This document shows, one piece after another, positions 8,454 through 17,426 of a stretch of DNA of 64,000 bases (within the stretch, counting starts at the first letter, position 1; each line of letters opens with the position of its first letter). The translations under genes and the position numbers were made by a program. The notes beneath the pieces were generated by a model. It did no database searches and was not told where the DNA came from. It was given only the letters and a program-made list of their open reading frames with translations. The DNA is from Bin80 sp965207565. GTDB lineage: Bacteria; Bacteroidota; Rhodothermia; Rhodothermales; Bin80. The DNA lies in the NCBI GenBank assembly GCA_965207565.1, contig CBDBMQ010000009.1, positions 1-64,000 on the forward strand, in the 5' to 3' direction.

Positions 8454-9872
8454 CTAAATGTTGATCGACTGTCCCAGTGCGTCACGCGTCGCTTCCATGA
8501 TGGCTTCGGACAGGGTTGGGTGGGGATGGACCGCGTCCAGGATTTCATGGTAGGTGGTTTCAAGTGTACGCGCAGCAACGACCTCTGCGATGAGTTCCGT
8601 AGCATCATGGCCGATCACATGGCAACCCAACAGTTCACCGTACTTCGCATCATAGATTACCTTTACGAAACCATCCGTGTGTCCAGCCGCAGACGCTTTC
8701 CCGGATGCCGAAAAGGGGAATTTACCAATCTTGATATCCAGCCCTTTTTCACGGGCAGCATGTTCAGTATATCCTACAGAAGCAATCTGAGGTTGGCAAT
8801 AGGTGCATCCTGGAATATTTTCCTTGTCCAGCGCATGGACATCTTTTCCGGCGATGTTTTCAACACAGAGGATGCCCTCATGACTCGCCTTGTGGGCAAG
8901 CCACGGAGGACCGGCTACATCCCCGATTGCATAGACACCCCTTACCTTGGTGCGAGACAATCCATCCGTTTTGATAAATCCACGATCCGTTTCGACTCCA
9001 ACGTCCTCCAGCCCCAAGTCTTCAATATTTCCCGTAATTCCAACTGAGCTAAGGACTTGATCAACCTCAATGACCTCGTTTTTTCGGGAGGTTTTCAGAT
9101 GCACTTTGAGCGTCTTACCATCTTCTTCTACACGCTCAACCGTTGCGCTGGTACTGACTTGGATACCAGCTTTTTTGAATGACCGAACCAACTGTTTGGA
9201 TACATCCTCATCTTCAATCGGCACAATGCGGTCTAAAAGCTCAACCAAATGCACTTTTGTGCCCATGTGATGATAAAAGTATGCAAACTCCACTCCGATC
9301 GCACCTGCGCCGGCAATCAGCAAACGGGCTGGTGGCGTTTTTTGGAGCATCGCTCCCTTGTAGTCAATAATTTTTTCTCCATCAATCGGAAGAGGGGGGA
9401 TCTCCCTGGCTCGTGCCCCTGTTGCAAGGATAATGTGCTTTGCCTTGAGCTTACGCGCATGCCCCACTTTTTTACCATCCATATCCACAGATGGACTGAC
9501 ACTTAATGAACCGCTTCCGGTCAACTTCGCATGTCCAAACACCACCTCAATATTATTCTTTTTCATGAGGTACTGCACACCAGAGTTCATTTTCTTTGCA
9601 ACCGTTCGACTGCGTTCGATCACCTTTGGGAAATCCGCACGAATCGTTCCTTCCAATTCCAGGCCATAAGAGCTCAAATTGTTGGCATAAGACACAAGCT
9701 CTGCACTTTTTAGGAGTGCTTTAGTGGGAATACAGCCTACATTCAGGCAGACCCCACCCAGTTTATTTTTTTCAACCACCGCAGTCTTGAAGCCAAGTTG
9801 TGTGGCCCGGATTGCAGTTTCATATCCGCCGGGTCCTGTCCCGACTACGATGACATCGAAAGTATTTGGCAT
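8454..9872 (-). CDS. lpd: Dihydrolipoyl dehydrogenase (E3)
   Basis: A 472-residue flavoprotein, the usual family length. It reoxidises dihydrolipoamide with NAD+ in pyruvate and 2-oxoglutarate dehydrogenase complexes and in glycine cleavage. Seen: N-terminal FAD fingerprint GTGPGGYETA (11-20), redox disulfide GGVCLNVGC (C42, C47), NAD-binding AGAGAIGVEFA, AIGDVAG near the FAD, and the C-terminal catalytic HPHPTLSE. The cleavage system's gcvT lies elsewhere in the window (58 kb). It stands alone, with the lipoprotein gene upstream on the same strand about 45 bases away, so cotranscription with nadK is possible. Confidence 0.97.
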   Translation of the reverse strand: MPNTFDVIVVGTGPGGYETAIRATQLGFKTAVVEKNKLGGVCLNVGCIPTKALLKSAELVSYANNLSSYGLELEGTIRADFPKVIERSRTVAKKMNSGVQYLMKKNNIEVVFGHAKLTGSGSLSVSPSVDMDGKKVGHARKLKAKHIILATGARAREIPPLPIDGEKIIDYKGAMLQKTPPARLLIAGAGAIGVEFAYFYHHMGTKVHLVELLDRIVPIEDEDVSKQLVRSFKKAGIQVSTSATVERVEEDGKTLKVHLKTSRKNEVIEVDQVLSSVGITGNIEDLGLEDVGVETDRGFIKTDGLSRTKVRGVYAIGDVAGPPWLAHKASHEGILCVENIAGKDVHALDKENIPGCTYCQPQIASVGYTEHAAREKGLDIKIGKFPFSASGKASAAGHTDGFVKVIYDAKYGELLGCHVIGHDATELIAEVVAARTLETTYHEILDAVHPHPTLSEAIMEATRDALGQSINI

Positions 9873-9917
9873 GAGAGAGATAAATTCAAGAGAATGATTA
9901 AAGATAAAGGTCTGTGC

Positions 9918-10673
9918 TTACTCTTCCGGTAACAGAGTACGATTCACATTACCGGGCAGGTCAAGAGACATGGAAGTAATGGGTTCATTGATCGAAAGAG
10001 ATCGGTAATACAGGATTGCATTCGTGTTCATCACCGGGTTCCGGTAGATGATCTGACGTGGGAAGAATTCTTCACCAACCGCAAAGAAATCATTGAAATA
10101 GAGGGCTTCTATAAGTGTTCCTGACGCATCATATTGCCTCATCTGGACCGTGCGCCAGTACTCAGGGTCAACCGTGTATGTTCTGTGCACAAGGGAATCC
10201 GTGAGGACTAATCCATCCTGAGTTGACTCCAATTGAAGGGGAGCCCCTGGAATTGGGCGAACGTAGCCGAGCATCTGCTCAGTTGCATTTTGAACAGAAA
10301 ATAAAGCTGGCAATGCTGGATGACGACTGTCCGCAATATGTAATGTTTGTGCAAATCGATCATAGAAAAACAAGCTGTCCTGTGTGACCAATAGACGGCC
10401 GCCTTCTATGCCAAGACCTCGGACACGGAAGACCATAAGCAGTGAGTCGGCCCTGCGGTGCGCGATCTCAGCGGTCAGTGTTCCCGAATAGAGCGGGGTC
10501 TTCATGGATAGATCCCCCCTTGCTTTTAAGGAAGTGGGAAGTGCATGAGACCAAACGCTATCCATCACGGATTCGACCTCATAGGCCTCAACTGGATCAA
10601 TCCGATCAAGAGCAGGGCGGGAGCCGGCACATCCGGTAATGATCAATACAATCAGTATGACGGTGCCCCTCAT
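9918..10673 (-). CDS. DUF4292-like outer-membrane lipoprotein
   Basis: A 251-residue predicted lipoprotein. The N-terminal signal ends in the lipobox LIITGC, giving a lipidated Cys at residue 15. The remainder resembles the LolB/LppX-like beta-rich DUF4292 proteins of Bacteroidota: SLKARGDLSMKTPLYSGTLT near the start, then repeated strands (RVRGLGIEGGRLLVTQDSLF). Members are thought to bind hydrophobic ligands at the outer membrane, but no specific role is established. Its ATG overlaps the stop of nadK by 4 bases, so the two are translationally coupled. Confidence 0.75.
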   Translation of the reverse strand: MRGTVILIVLIITGCAGSRPALDRIDPVEAYEVESVMDSVWSHALPTSLKARGDLSMKTPLYSGTLTAEIAHRRADSLLMVFRVRGLGIEGGRLLVTQDSLFFYDRFAQTLHIADSRHPALPALFSVQNATEQMLGYVRPIPGAPLQLESTQDGLVLTDSLVHRTYTVDPEYWRTVQMRQYDASGTLIEALYFNDFFAVGEEFFPRQIIYRNPVMNTNAILYYRSLSINEPITSMSLDLPGNVNRTLLPEE

Positions 10674-11550
10674 GGAATCATTTGGGGCCCCATTCCCCAG
10701 GAAAGTTTCGATCGAAGGGTACTGAAATAATGCGTATCCTCAAGCCGGATCAGTTTGATGGAATGATCGGCCCGGCGTATCGTGTAGGGCTTCTGCTTTT
10801 GAGTAATGAGATGCGTTCGCCCATCCAGAGCAATCGTACAATCCGATGAGCTTGATGCCAGCTGCAGGGTCAGGGTTGATTGTGCAGGTAACACAATCGG
10901 ACGAACGGTCAGACTGTGCGGGGCGACAGGACTCACGAGGATTACATTGCTCCCAGGCATGACGATAGGTCCCCCAACGGCCAGCGAATAGGCGGTTGAG
11001 CCGGTCGGGGTCGCAATAATCAGCCCATCTCCCCAGTAACGGTTTAATTTGGTGCCGTCAACCAGCATATCTATCGCTGCAAGGCCACTTGCAGGCTGCC
11101 GTGTAACGACAATGTCATTGAGGGCCCAGCCGGTATGTGGGCCGGTCAGGCTGAGGGCACTTCGTTGTTCAATCTGGTATTGATCAGTATTCAGTAAGTG
11201 CAGTGCGTGCTGGATCCGGCTGGCTTCAACATCGGCCAAAAATCCGAGATGTCCAATGTTGACTCCCAGAATTGGAACGCCAGCTCCACCAACTTCAAAG
11301 GCTGTATGCAGAAGGGTTCCATCTCCCCGATGGAAAGAATAATACTGCTTGTGCCGGCGAGCGCATCCGAGGATACTTTTTCTGCACACTCGGCAGATAT
11401 GAGAGAACGCTCCAGGAGGCCCTCAGCAATAGGGGTGTGCAGTTGGTAGTTGATCTCTTCCGTCTCCATCCAGGCGACTAATCGCTGGATGAGCGGCCAC
11501 AACTCGTCCTTCGCTGTATTCCCGGCAATCCCGTAGATCATCTTCGCCAT
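10670..11550 (-). pseudogene. nadK: NAD kinase, interrupted by a one-base frameshift
   Basis: NAD kinase makes NADP+ from NAD+ and ATP. The repaired product is about 292 residues, normal for the family. The first piece (11550 to about 11326) starts MAKMIYGIAGNT and ends at ILSIG. The second continues with the ATP-binding GGDGTLLHTAF, NIGHLGFLAD, the substrate-binding ATPTGSTAYSLAVGGP, and runs to 10670. The frames join as IGGDGT if the C4 run at 11325-11328 (plus strand) had five C. NAD kinase is almost always essential and no second copy is seen here, so a consensus error is the simplest reading. It is coupled to the DUF4292 lipoprotein by a 4-base overlap. Confidence 0.9.
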
Positions 11551-11621
11551 GAGCGATTCAAACGTTAAGGTGTTGATATGTTATATCTCATAGCGTAACT
11601 TCCCATAAATCATTATGTGTC

Positions 11622-12878
11622 ATGGCTCGGAATATCGTCATTATTGGAAACGGGATCACAGGCGCTACCGCTGCACGGTTTATACGCAAGTTAAGCGGTG
11701 ACAGCGTCACAGTGGTGTCCAGTGAAACCGATCACTTTTACGCACGAACTGCTCTGATGTACATTTACATGGGGCATATGCGCTATCAGGAGACCAAACC
11801 CTATGAAGATCACTTCTGGTCCAAGAATAAAATAAACCTGGTTCGGGGGTATGTATCCCGGATTGATCCCGAACAGAAAGTAGTTCGGATTGCGGATGGG
11901 AACGATATTGCCTATGATGCACTTCTTCTGGCAACGGGGTCACAGTCAAATAAATTCGGTTGGCCCGGACAGGATTTAATGGGGGTGCAGGGACTGTACG
12001 GGATGCAGGATCTGGCATTGATGGAGCGTAATACCCAGAACATCTCCCACGGTGTGGTGGTGGGAGGAGGCTTGATTGGCATAGAGATGGCAGAGATGCT
12101 TCATGCCCGGCATATTCCTGTAACGTTTCTTGTACGGGAAAACAGTTATATGGACTATTTGCTGCCCAAAGAAGAGTCGGCACTGATCAATAGTGAGATT
12201 TATGAGCATGGGATTGATCTAAGACTGAATACGGAGTTGAAGACCATCCTTGGATCCGAAACCGTTGAAGCGATTGAGACCAGCAATCATGAACGTATCG
12301 AATGTCAGTTTGTCGGTCTCACCGCAGGCGTCCATCCCAATATTGATCTTGCAAAAGTTTCGGGGATTGAGACAAACAGAGGCATTGTGGTCAATGAATT
12401 TTTTGAAACCAATGTGTCGGATATCTATGCCGCCGGGGACTGCGCGGAATTCAATGCAGATGGCATCGGAAGTCGGCGGATCGAGCAACTATGGTATACC
12501 GGCCGAGCTCATGGGAAAGTAGTCGCCCGTACACTCTGCGGACATCGGACCCCGTACCGGCGGGGAATATTTTTTAATTCGGCAAAATTTTTCACGATCG
12601 AATATCAGACCTATGGAGACATACCTGCTCAACCGGGATCACATATTCGATCACAGTTATTTCAGAGGGAAAAGAAACTCCTACGTATCAACAGTGATCG
12701 CAATACTGGCAGGGTACTGGGATTCAATGCGATGGGGCTGCGTCTGCGACAGGATCAATGCGAAGCATGGATCCGCAGTGGCACCCCTGTAGAGGAGGTT
12801 CTCGCATCTCTTGGGAAAGCTCGGTTTGATGCCGAATTTTATTCAAACGCGGTCTATCGTCAGGCTGCAGCGGTATAG
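11622..12878 (+). CDS. FAD/NAD(P)H-dependent pyridine nucleotide-disulfide-type oxidoreductase
   Basis: A 418-residue flavoprotein with two dinucleotide folds: FAD fingerprint IIGNGITGATAA (7-18) and NAD(P)H fingerprint VVGGGLIGIEMAEML (about 148-162), plus IYAAGDCAEF near the flavin. It lacks the paired redox cysteines of disulfide reductases and resembles the NirB N-terminal domain, ferredoxin or rubredoxin reductases. The next gene, 8 bases downstream, is a membrane 4Fe-4S protein, so a likely job is to pass NAD(P)H electrons to or from that protein. The physiological acceptor is unknown. It is divergent from nadK across a 71-base gap that must hold both promoters. Confidence 0.85.
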   Translation: MARNIVIIGNGITGATAARFIRKLSGDSVTVVSSETDHFYARTALMYIYMGHMRYQETKPYEDHFWSKNKINLVRGYVSRIDPEQKVVRIADGNDIAYDALLLATGSQSNKFGWPGQDLMGVQGLYGMQDLALMERNTQNISHGVVVGGGLIGIEMAEMLHARHIPVTFLVRENSYMDYLLPKEESALINSEIYEHGIDLRLNTELKTILGSETVEAIETSNHERIECQFVGLTAGVHPNIDLAKVSGIETNRGIVVNEFFETNVSDIYAAGDCAEFNADGIGSRRIEQLWYTGRAHGKVVARTLCGHRTPYRRGIFFNSAKFFTIEYQTYGDIPAQPGSHIRSQLFQREKKLLRINSDRNTGRVLGFNAMGLRLRQDQCEAWIRSGTPVEEVLASLGKARFDAEFYSNAVYRQAAAV

Positions 12879-12886
12879 AAATCCAA

Positions 12887-14308
12887 ATGGAATATCAGGC
12901 AAGTTTACAGCTTACATCGTCAGGGTCGAACTACTCTATACGTCAAAAAATTGGCTTAGCCCTCATTGGAGTTGGCCTGTTGGCACTTCTGGTTACCTTT
13001 TTAGGGGAAGGAGTGCTGAATCCTACGGTTACGTTCGCACTTTCGCTTGCGGGGCTGCTGTCTGGCAGTGGGATCCTTTTTGCAGAGATGCTTCAACAGC
13101 CGGCAGGGGTCAACAATAATGGCGTATGGTTTTCCGGGGTAACTGCACGGGGGATGGCAGGATGGATACTGGGAATCGTATTTACCGGGTTTTATATCAT
13201 CCTTTACTGGGCCCCCTCAAACCTTGAACAGCTTGTGCGGGCCACCGATGGACTGAGTATAGTGATCCGCGGGGGTCCCGCGGATCAATGGTTTTTGTAT
13301 GGACTTTTTTATACCCTTGCCGTGCTCGTGATGGGAGCCCGGATGCTCATCAAGTACCGGGATAACCGCTACCAGATTCTGCGCACAATTTCGGTGATGT
13401 TTTTTCAGTTGGGGCTGGCGTTTTTGATCCCCAACCTTATGGTACTCTTGAACGAGCCCGAGTTTTATTTCAGTTATTTCTGGCCGCTCAAGTATGATTA
13501 CCTGTGGCCGAGTACCTTTAGCTCCCTGACACAGGGACCCGGTCTGGGGATTTTTCTGTTATTCTGGACCGCTGTAATGACCGTGATTGCCACGCCAGTC
13601 TTAACCTATTTCTTTGGGAAGCGCTGGTACTGCTCATGGGTCTGTGGTTGTGGCGGCCTCGCAGAGACGGCAGGAGACCCGTTCCGACATCTTTCTGACA
13701 AGTCAACCAAAGCCTGGAAAATAGAGCGCTGGATGGTGCACAGCGTTCTGGTGTTCGTGGTCGTGACAACACTGATGCTCTGGGGCAATCAGTGGCTAGG
13801 CGGCGGCCTGCTGGGAGGGATGTCGCAAGAGTTTTCAAGATGGTATGGGTTTTTTATCGGGTTGATTTTTGCGGGGGTGATCGGTGTTGGTTTTTATCCA
13901 ATCATGGGGTCCCGTGTATGGTGCCGATTTGGTTGCCCAATGGCAGCCGTTCTTGGCCTCTTGCAAAAGTATTTCTCCAGATTCAGGATCACGACCAATG
14001 GAGGGCAATGTATTTCGTGCGGGAACTGCTCAACCTATTGCGAAATGGGGATTGATGTAAGGTGGTATGCACAAAGAGGCCAGAATATTGTACGTGCCTC
14101 CTGTGTGGGGTGCGGGATGTGTGCGACGGTGTGCCCCCGAGGTGTCCTCCGTTTAGAGAATGGTCCGATGGAAGCCAGATATAATGGTCCGGTGTTGATT
14201 CACCATGATGACATGTCCGTACAGCTAGATGATACATGGAGGAAAGCTCGCCCGCTCATGCCACCGTTCCAGGAGGATCTGCCCATCCTGACGGACGATG
14301 ATCTTTGA
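12887..14308 (+). CDS. Polytopic membrane protein with two 4Fe-4S clusters (NapH/NosR/CcoG-like)
   Basis: A 473-residue membrane electron-transfer protein. Hydrophobic helices are visible near residues 23-43, 48-65, 83-105, 135-155, 160-185, 215-240, 280-300 and 315-335. Between them lie cysteine motifs typical of NapH/NosR-type proteins (CSWVCGCGG and CRFGCP). The C-terminal cytoplasmic part has two ferredoxin motifs, CISCGNCSTYC and CVGCGMCATVCP. It follows an FAD oxidoreductase by 8 bases and no terminal reductase lies beside it. Known relatives relay electrons between quinol pools and periplasmic or cytoplasmic enzymes; which enzyme applies here is not evident. Confidence 0.85.
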   Translation: MEYQASLQLTSSGSNYSIRQKIGLALIGVGLLALLVTFLGEGVLNPTVTFALSLAGLLSGSGILFAEMLQQPAGVNNNGVWFSGVTARGMAGWILGIVFTGFYIILYWAPSNLEQLVRATDGLSIVIRGGPADQWFLYGLFYTLAVLVMGARMLIKYRDNRYQILRTISVMFFQLGLAFLIPNLMVLLNEPEFYFSYFWPLKYDYLWPSTFSSLTQGPGLGIFLLFWTAVMTVIATPVLTYFFGKRWYCSWVCGCGGLAETAGDPFRHLSDKSTKAWKIERWMVHSVLVFVVVTTLMLWGNQWLGGGLLGGMSQEFSRWYGFFIGLIFAGVIGVGFYPIMGSRVWCRFGCPMAAVLGLLQKYFSRFRITTNGGQCISCGNCSTYCEMGIDVRWYAQRGQNIVRASCVGCGMCATVCPRGVLRLENGPMEARYNGPVLIHHDDMSVQLDDTWRKARPLMPPFQEDLPILTDDDL

Positions 14309-14353
14309 GGATGTGCTCATGAAGTTAATCTCAGAGTAAACCCAACCCGGACC

Positions 14354-15289
14354 GTGCAACTTCTGAGCAGCGAACTTCCTACATGGCTGGTGGATGTGCA
14401 GTTTCGTGGACGATCACGCCTGATTGCCTGTGTAGTGCTTGAAACGAACCAGGGATTGACACTGATTGACCCGGGGCCTTCAAGCACATTGCATACGCTG
14501 GAGCAGGCACTGAAATCTCATGGTGGATTGGAGGCAGTTCAGAACGTGGTTCTAACGCATATTCACTTGGACCACGCAGGCTGCACAGGCCGATTGGCAG
14601 CAGTTTTGCCGAAGCTGAATATTCATGTGCACCCAGTCGGAGTGCGTCATCTGGTCAACCCGGAACGGCTGATTCAAAGTGCCCGGCGGATCTACGGAGA
14701 ACGAATGGATCCGCTATGGGGAGAGATTCTGCCGATTCCTGCAAGCCAGGTTCATGCGGTAGAGGATGGAGCTGTACTGGATATAGGTGGTCGCAAATTA
14801 CGATCCTGCTATACGCCTGGGCATGCATCTCATCATATTGCGTGGTTGGAGGATGAAGCAGAAGTGGCATTCGCGGGCGATGCTGCGGGGATGAAAATTG
14901 AAGGTGCAGATTATATTATCCCCGTCGCACCCCCACCGGATATTGATTTGGTTCTATGGGAGGAGTCGCTTACAAGGCTGAAAGAGCAGGCCCCCAGGAA
15001 GCTGTTTCTGACCCATTTTGGGATCGTACATGATGTAAAGGAGCATCTATCTGAGATGCGTAGACGACTGCGTACATGGGCAGGTGCGGTTCAGTACTCC
15101 CTGAAGGATGATTCCGAATCCGATGCTGTGCGGGCAAAATCCTTTCATGCCTCAGAAATGAAGCAGATGCATGCCTTGGTGGATGAATCATATCAGGAGC
15201 CATACAACTATATGGGGCAGCCGCGTGAGAGCTGGTACGGCTTTGCACGCTATTGGCGCAAAAAGAGCGAAAAACAGGATTACGCATAG
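14354..15289 (+). CDS. Metallo-beta-lactamase-fold hydrolase
   Basis: A 311-residue MBL-fold enzyme. The zinc ligands HIHLDHAG (H-x-H-x-D-H, about residues 75-82) are intact, followed by TPGHASHHIAW, AFAGDAAG and the late LFLTHFG histidine. These are the metal sites of glyoxalase II-like/MBL hydrolases, which act on thioesters, phosphodiesters or lactones. The C-terminal 60 residues (MRRRLRTWAGAVQYSL onward) may form an extra helical segment. The GTG start at 14354 is chosen because no ATG precedes the fold. The substrate is unknown. It lies in a same-strand run with the Fe-S protein, thioesterase and queE. Confidence 0.85.
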   Translation: MQLLSSELPTWLVDVQFRGRSRLIACVVLETNQGLTLIDPGPSSTLHTLEQALKSHGGLEAVQNVVLTHIHLDHAGCTGRLAAVLPKLNIHVHPVGVRHLVNPERLIQSARRIYGERMDPLWGEILPIPASQVHAVEDGAVLDIGGRKLRSCYTPGHASHHIAWLEDEAEVAFAGDAAGMKIEGADYIIPVAPPPDIDLVLWEESLTRLKEQAPRKLFLTHFGIVHDVKEHLSEMRRRLRTWAGAVQYSLKDDSESDAVRAKSFHASEMKQMHALVDESYQEPYNYMGQPRESWYGFARYWRKKSEKQDYA

Positions 15290-15413
15290 CCATGTCACAT
15301 GCTCTGATTTTTGTGGCTCAGGTGTTGCGAGTGCAATGGATCAATCTCCATCCAGTGGTAGATATTCATGTATGTACGTATAAGGTCGGGTACTCATAGA
15401 AATTCCGAATAAC

Positions 15414-15887
15414 ATGGCGAAAATCTGGAAAAGCGATGTAACCGTGGAGCAACTGAACAATCGAGGAAAAGGGACGATGGTGGAGCACCTTGACATCAGG
15501 TTCACGGAGGTCGGCCCTGATTACCTGCGCGCATCCATGCCGGTAGACCATCGCACGAATCAACCCATCGGGCTGTTGCATGGGGGAGCTTCGGTCGTAC
15601 TGGCAGAAACCCTGGGGAGCGTTGCGGGAGTCCTGTGTGTGGACATCAGAAAACAGTATGTAGTAGGGCTTGAGGTCAATGCAAATCACTTAAGAGGGGT
15701 CCGCAGTGGCCGTGTAATCGGCACAGCGTCCCCGTTACATCTCGGACGAAAAACTCAGGTCTGGCAAATCAGTATTGTAGATGAACAGGACCGGAAGGTT
15801 ACAGCTAGTCGCTTAACCGTGGCGGTTCTGGATTGGGGAGCGAATGCCCCAGGGCTTGGGGAGCGATTTGCATGGCTTACACAGTAA
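15414..15887 (+). CDS. Hotdog-fold acyl-CoA thioesterase (PaaI/MenI-like)
   Basis: A 157-residue single hotdog-domain protein. The signature LLHGGASVVLAETLGSVAG (about 57-75) is the HGG plus active-site Glu helix of the PaaI/YbdB/MenI group, followed by VGLEVNANHLRGVRSG. These enzymes hydrolyse aromatic or short acyl-CoA thioesters such as DHNA-CoA in menaquinone synthesis or phenylacetyl-CoA species. The sequence does not decide between them. Its last 16 bases overlap the queE start, so the two are translated together although their pathways differ. Confidence 0.85.
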   Translation: MAKIWKSDVTVEQLNNRGKGTMVEHLDIRFTEVGPDYLRASMPVDHRTNQPIGLLHGGASVVLAETLGSVAGVLCVDIRKQYVVGLEVNANHLRGVRSGRVIGTASPLHLGRKTQVWQISIVDEQDRKVTASRLTVAVLDWGANAPGLGERFAWLTQ

Positions 15888-16513
15888 AAGAAATTTACTA
15901 TACACTTCAGGGAGAAGGCCATATGACAGGGCGCCCTGCAGTCTTCCTGCGGTTTGCCGGCTGCAACCTCTGGAATGGGCATGAAAAAGATCGTTCCAGC
16001 GCAATCTGTCCATTCTGTGATACAGACTTTGTCGGCATGGATGGGGCTGGAGGCGGGCGCTTTGGAACACCGGCAGCACTTACGGATGCAGTCTGCGCAG
16101 CCTGGCCCAGCGCAACGCCTGCCCGTGCAAAACCCTATGTAGTCTGTACGGGGGGAGAGCCTCTTTTACAGATGGATCGCCCTTTGATTCAGGCCCTTCA
16201 GGCACGCGGTTTTGAGGTTGCTGTGGAAACCAACGGCACCCTGATTCCACCTGATGGGCTGAACTGGATTTGCGTAAGTCCCAAAGCAGGTGCCCCTCTG
16301 GTGCTGAAGAGCGGCAATGAGCTCAAGCTCGTGTTCCCGCAGCCAGACGCGATGCCAACGGAGTTTGAGATGCTGGAGTTTGAGTATTTCTTTTTACAGC
16401 CGATGGATGGTCCGAACCTTGCTGCGAATACCCAGGAATCCCTTAACTATTGTCTTGAGCATCCGCAGTGGAGGCTCAGTGTTCAGACGCATAAAGTCCT
16501 GGATATTCCCTGA
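15872..16513 (+). CDS. queE: 7-carboxy-7-deazaguanine synthase, radical SAM
   Basis: QueE rearranges 6-carboxytetrahydropterin to 7-carboxy-7-deazaguanine in queuosine synthesis. The 213-residue product begins MAYTVKEIYYTLQGEG. The Fe-S cysteines are C31, C46 and C49 (FAGC ... AICPFC), giving the C-x14-C-x2-C spacing of the E. coli-type QueE rather than the usual C-x3-C-x2-C. The SAM-binding VVCTGGEPLLQ follows, then VETNGT and ICVSPKAG. I choose the ATG at 15872 over an upstream one in the thioesterase because the family starts at this point. No other queuosine gene is in the window. Confidence 0.95.
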   Translation: MAYTVKEIYYTLQGEGHMTGRPAVFLRFAGCNLWNGHEKDRSSAICPFCDTDFVGMDGAGGGRFGTPAALTDAVCAAWPSATPARAKPYVVCTGGEPLLQMDRPLIQALQARGFEVAVETNGTLIPPDGLNWICVSPKAGAPLVLKSGNELKLVFPQPDAMPTEFEMLEFEYFFLQPMDGPNLAANTQESLNYCLEHPQWRLSVQTHKVLDIP

Positions 16514-17419
16514 TTAGAATGGCAGGGGAGTTCCCTCGGACCTGGTTTTTTCCCAGTAGGTATCGCGCAGTTGTAAGGTGAGAGGGCCGGGCTTGCCGCT
16601 GCCAATGATTCGTCCATCCACCTCGAGGACAGGGGTCAATTCCCCCATCGTGCCGGTGGTAAACATCTCGTCCGCTGTATACATGTCGGTGATCGAAAGA
16701 TTCACCTCATGACAGGAAATATTCAGGTCCCGGGATATTCCGAGAACTTTTGCACGTGTAATTCCGGGTAGGCAGCTGTCTGGCCAGGGGGTCAAGAGCT
16801 GGCCGTTCTTTACGACAAAGATATTGGTTGCATTGGTCTCAGAGAGGTATCCATGGATGTCCAGCATGACCGCATCATCCACCCCGGCCAAGTTTGCCTG
16901 AATTTTCGCAAGGATGTTGTTGATGAGGTTATTGTGGTGAATTTTGGAGTCCAGACACTGTGGAGTATTACGGCGGATGGAAGAGGTGATCAGGCGGATG
17001 CCGCTTTCTGCATAAACCGGTTTTTTCCACTCCGCCAGTACAATGAGCGTAGGGCCGTATACATTGAGGCGGGGATCCATCCCGGACGTGGTTTTTTCTC
17101 CTCGGGTCAAGGTCAGTCGTACATGGGTATCGTCACGCATCCCGTTGGCCTTCAAGGTGGCAAAGAGGGCATCACGGACAAATTCATGTGTAGGGAGGTC
17201 TACAAATGCCATGGCATGTGCAGATTGCATGAGTCGGGCCATGTGCGCATCCAACTCAAAGACGCGTCCATCATAGATACGCAGGCCCTCCCAGACCGCA
17301 TCCCCGCCTTGGACGACGCTGTCAAATACAGAAACCTTTGCCTCGGATCGGGGCACTAGGCGATCCTTGATCCATACCATGATGGTGTCGTTACGCTCGT
17401 CGGGTATTGAGATATGCAT
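16514..17419 (-). CDS. Class IV (branched-chain) aminotransferase
   Basis: A 301-residue PLP enzyme of the BCAT/D-amino-acid transaminase/ADC lyase fold (class IV). Seen: SVFDSVVQGGDAVWEGLR near the N-terminus, the Schiff-base lysine in DSKIHHNNLIN (K159), the PLP-phosphate region GYLSETNATNIF, and LPGITRAKVL. Likely reactions are Ile/Leu/Val or glutamate-coupled transamination, but the family includes D-amino-acid and omega-transaminases. An internal ATG (codon 14, MVWIKDRLVP) fits the usual start equally well. Its upstream neighbour, 7 bases away, is a sulfotransferase-like protein. This pairing is noted in the findings. Confidence 0.85.
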   Translation of the reverse strand: MHISIPDERNDTIMVWIKDRLVPRSEAKVSVFDSVVQGGDAVWEGLRIYDGRVFELDAHMARLMQSAHAMAFVDLPTHEFVRDALFATLKANGMRDDTHVRLTLTRGEKTTSGMDPRLNVYGPTLIVLAEWKKPVYAESGIRLITSSIRRNTPQCLDSKIHHNNLINNILAKIQANLAGVDDAVMLDIHGYLSETNATNIFVVKNGQLLTPWPDSCLPGITRAKVLGISRDLNISCHEVNLSITDMYTADEMFTTGTMGELTPVLEVDGRIIGSGKPGPLTLQLRDTYWEKTRSEGTPLPF

Positions 17420-17426
17420 GACTGGT

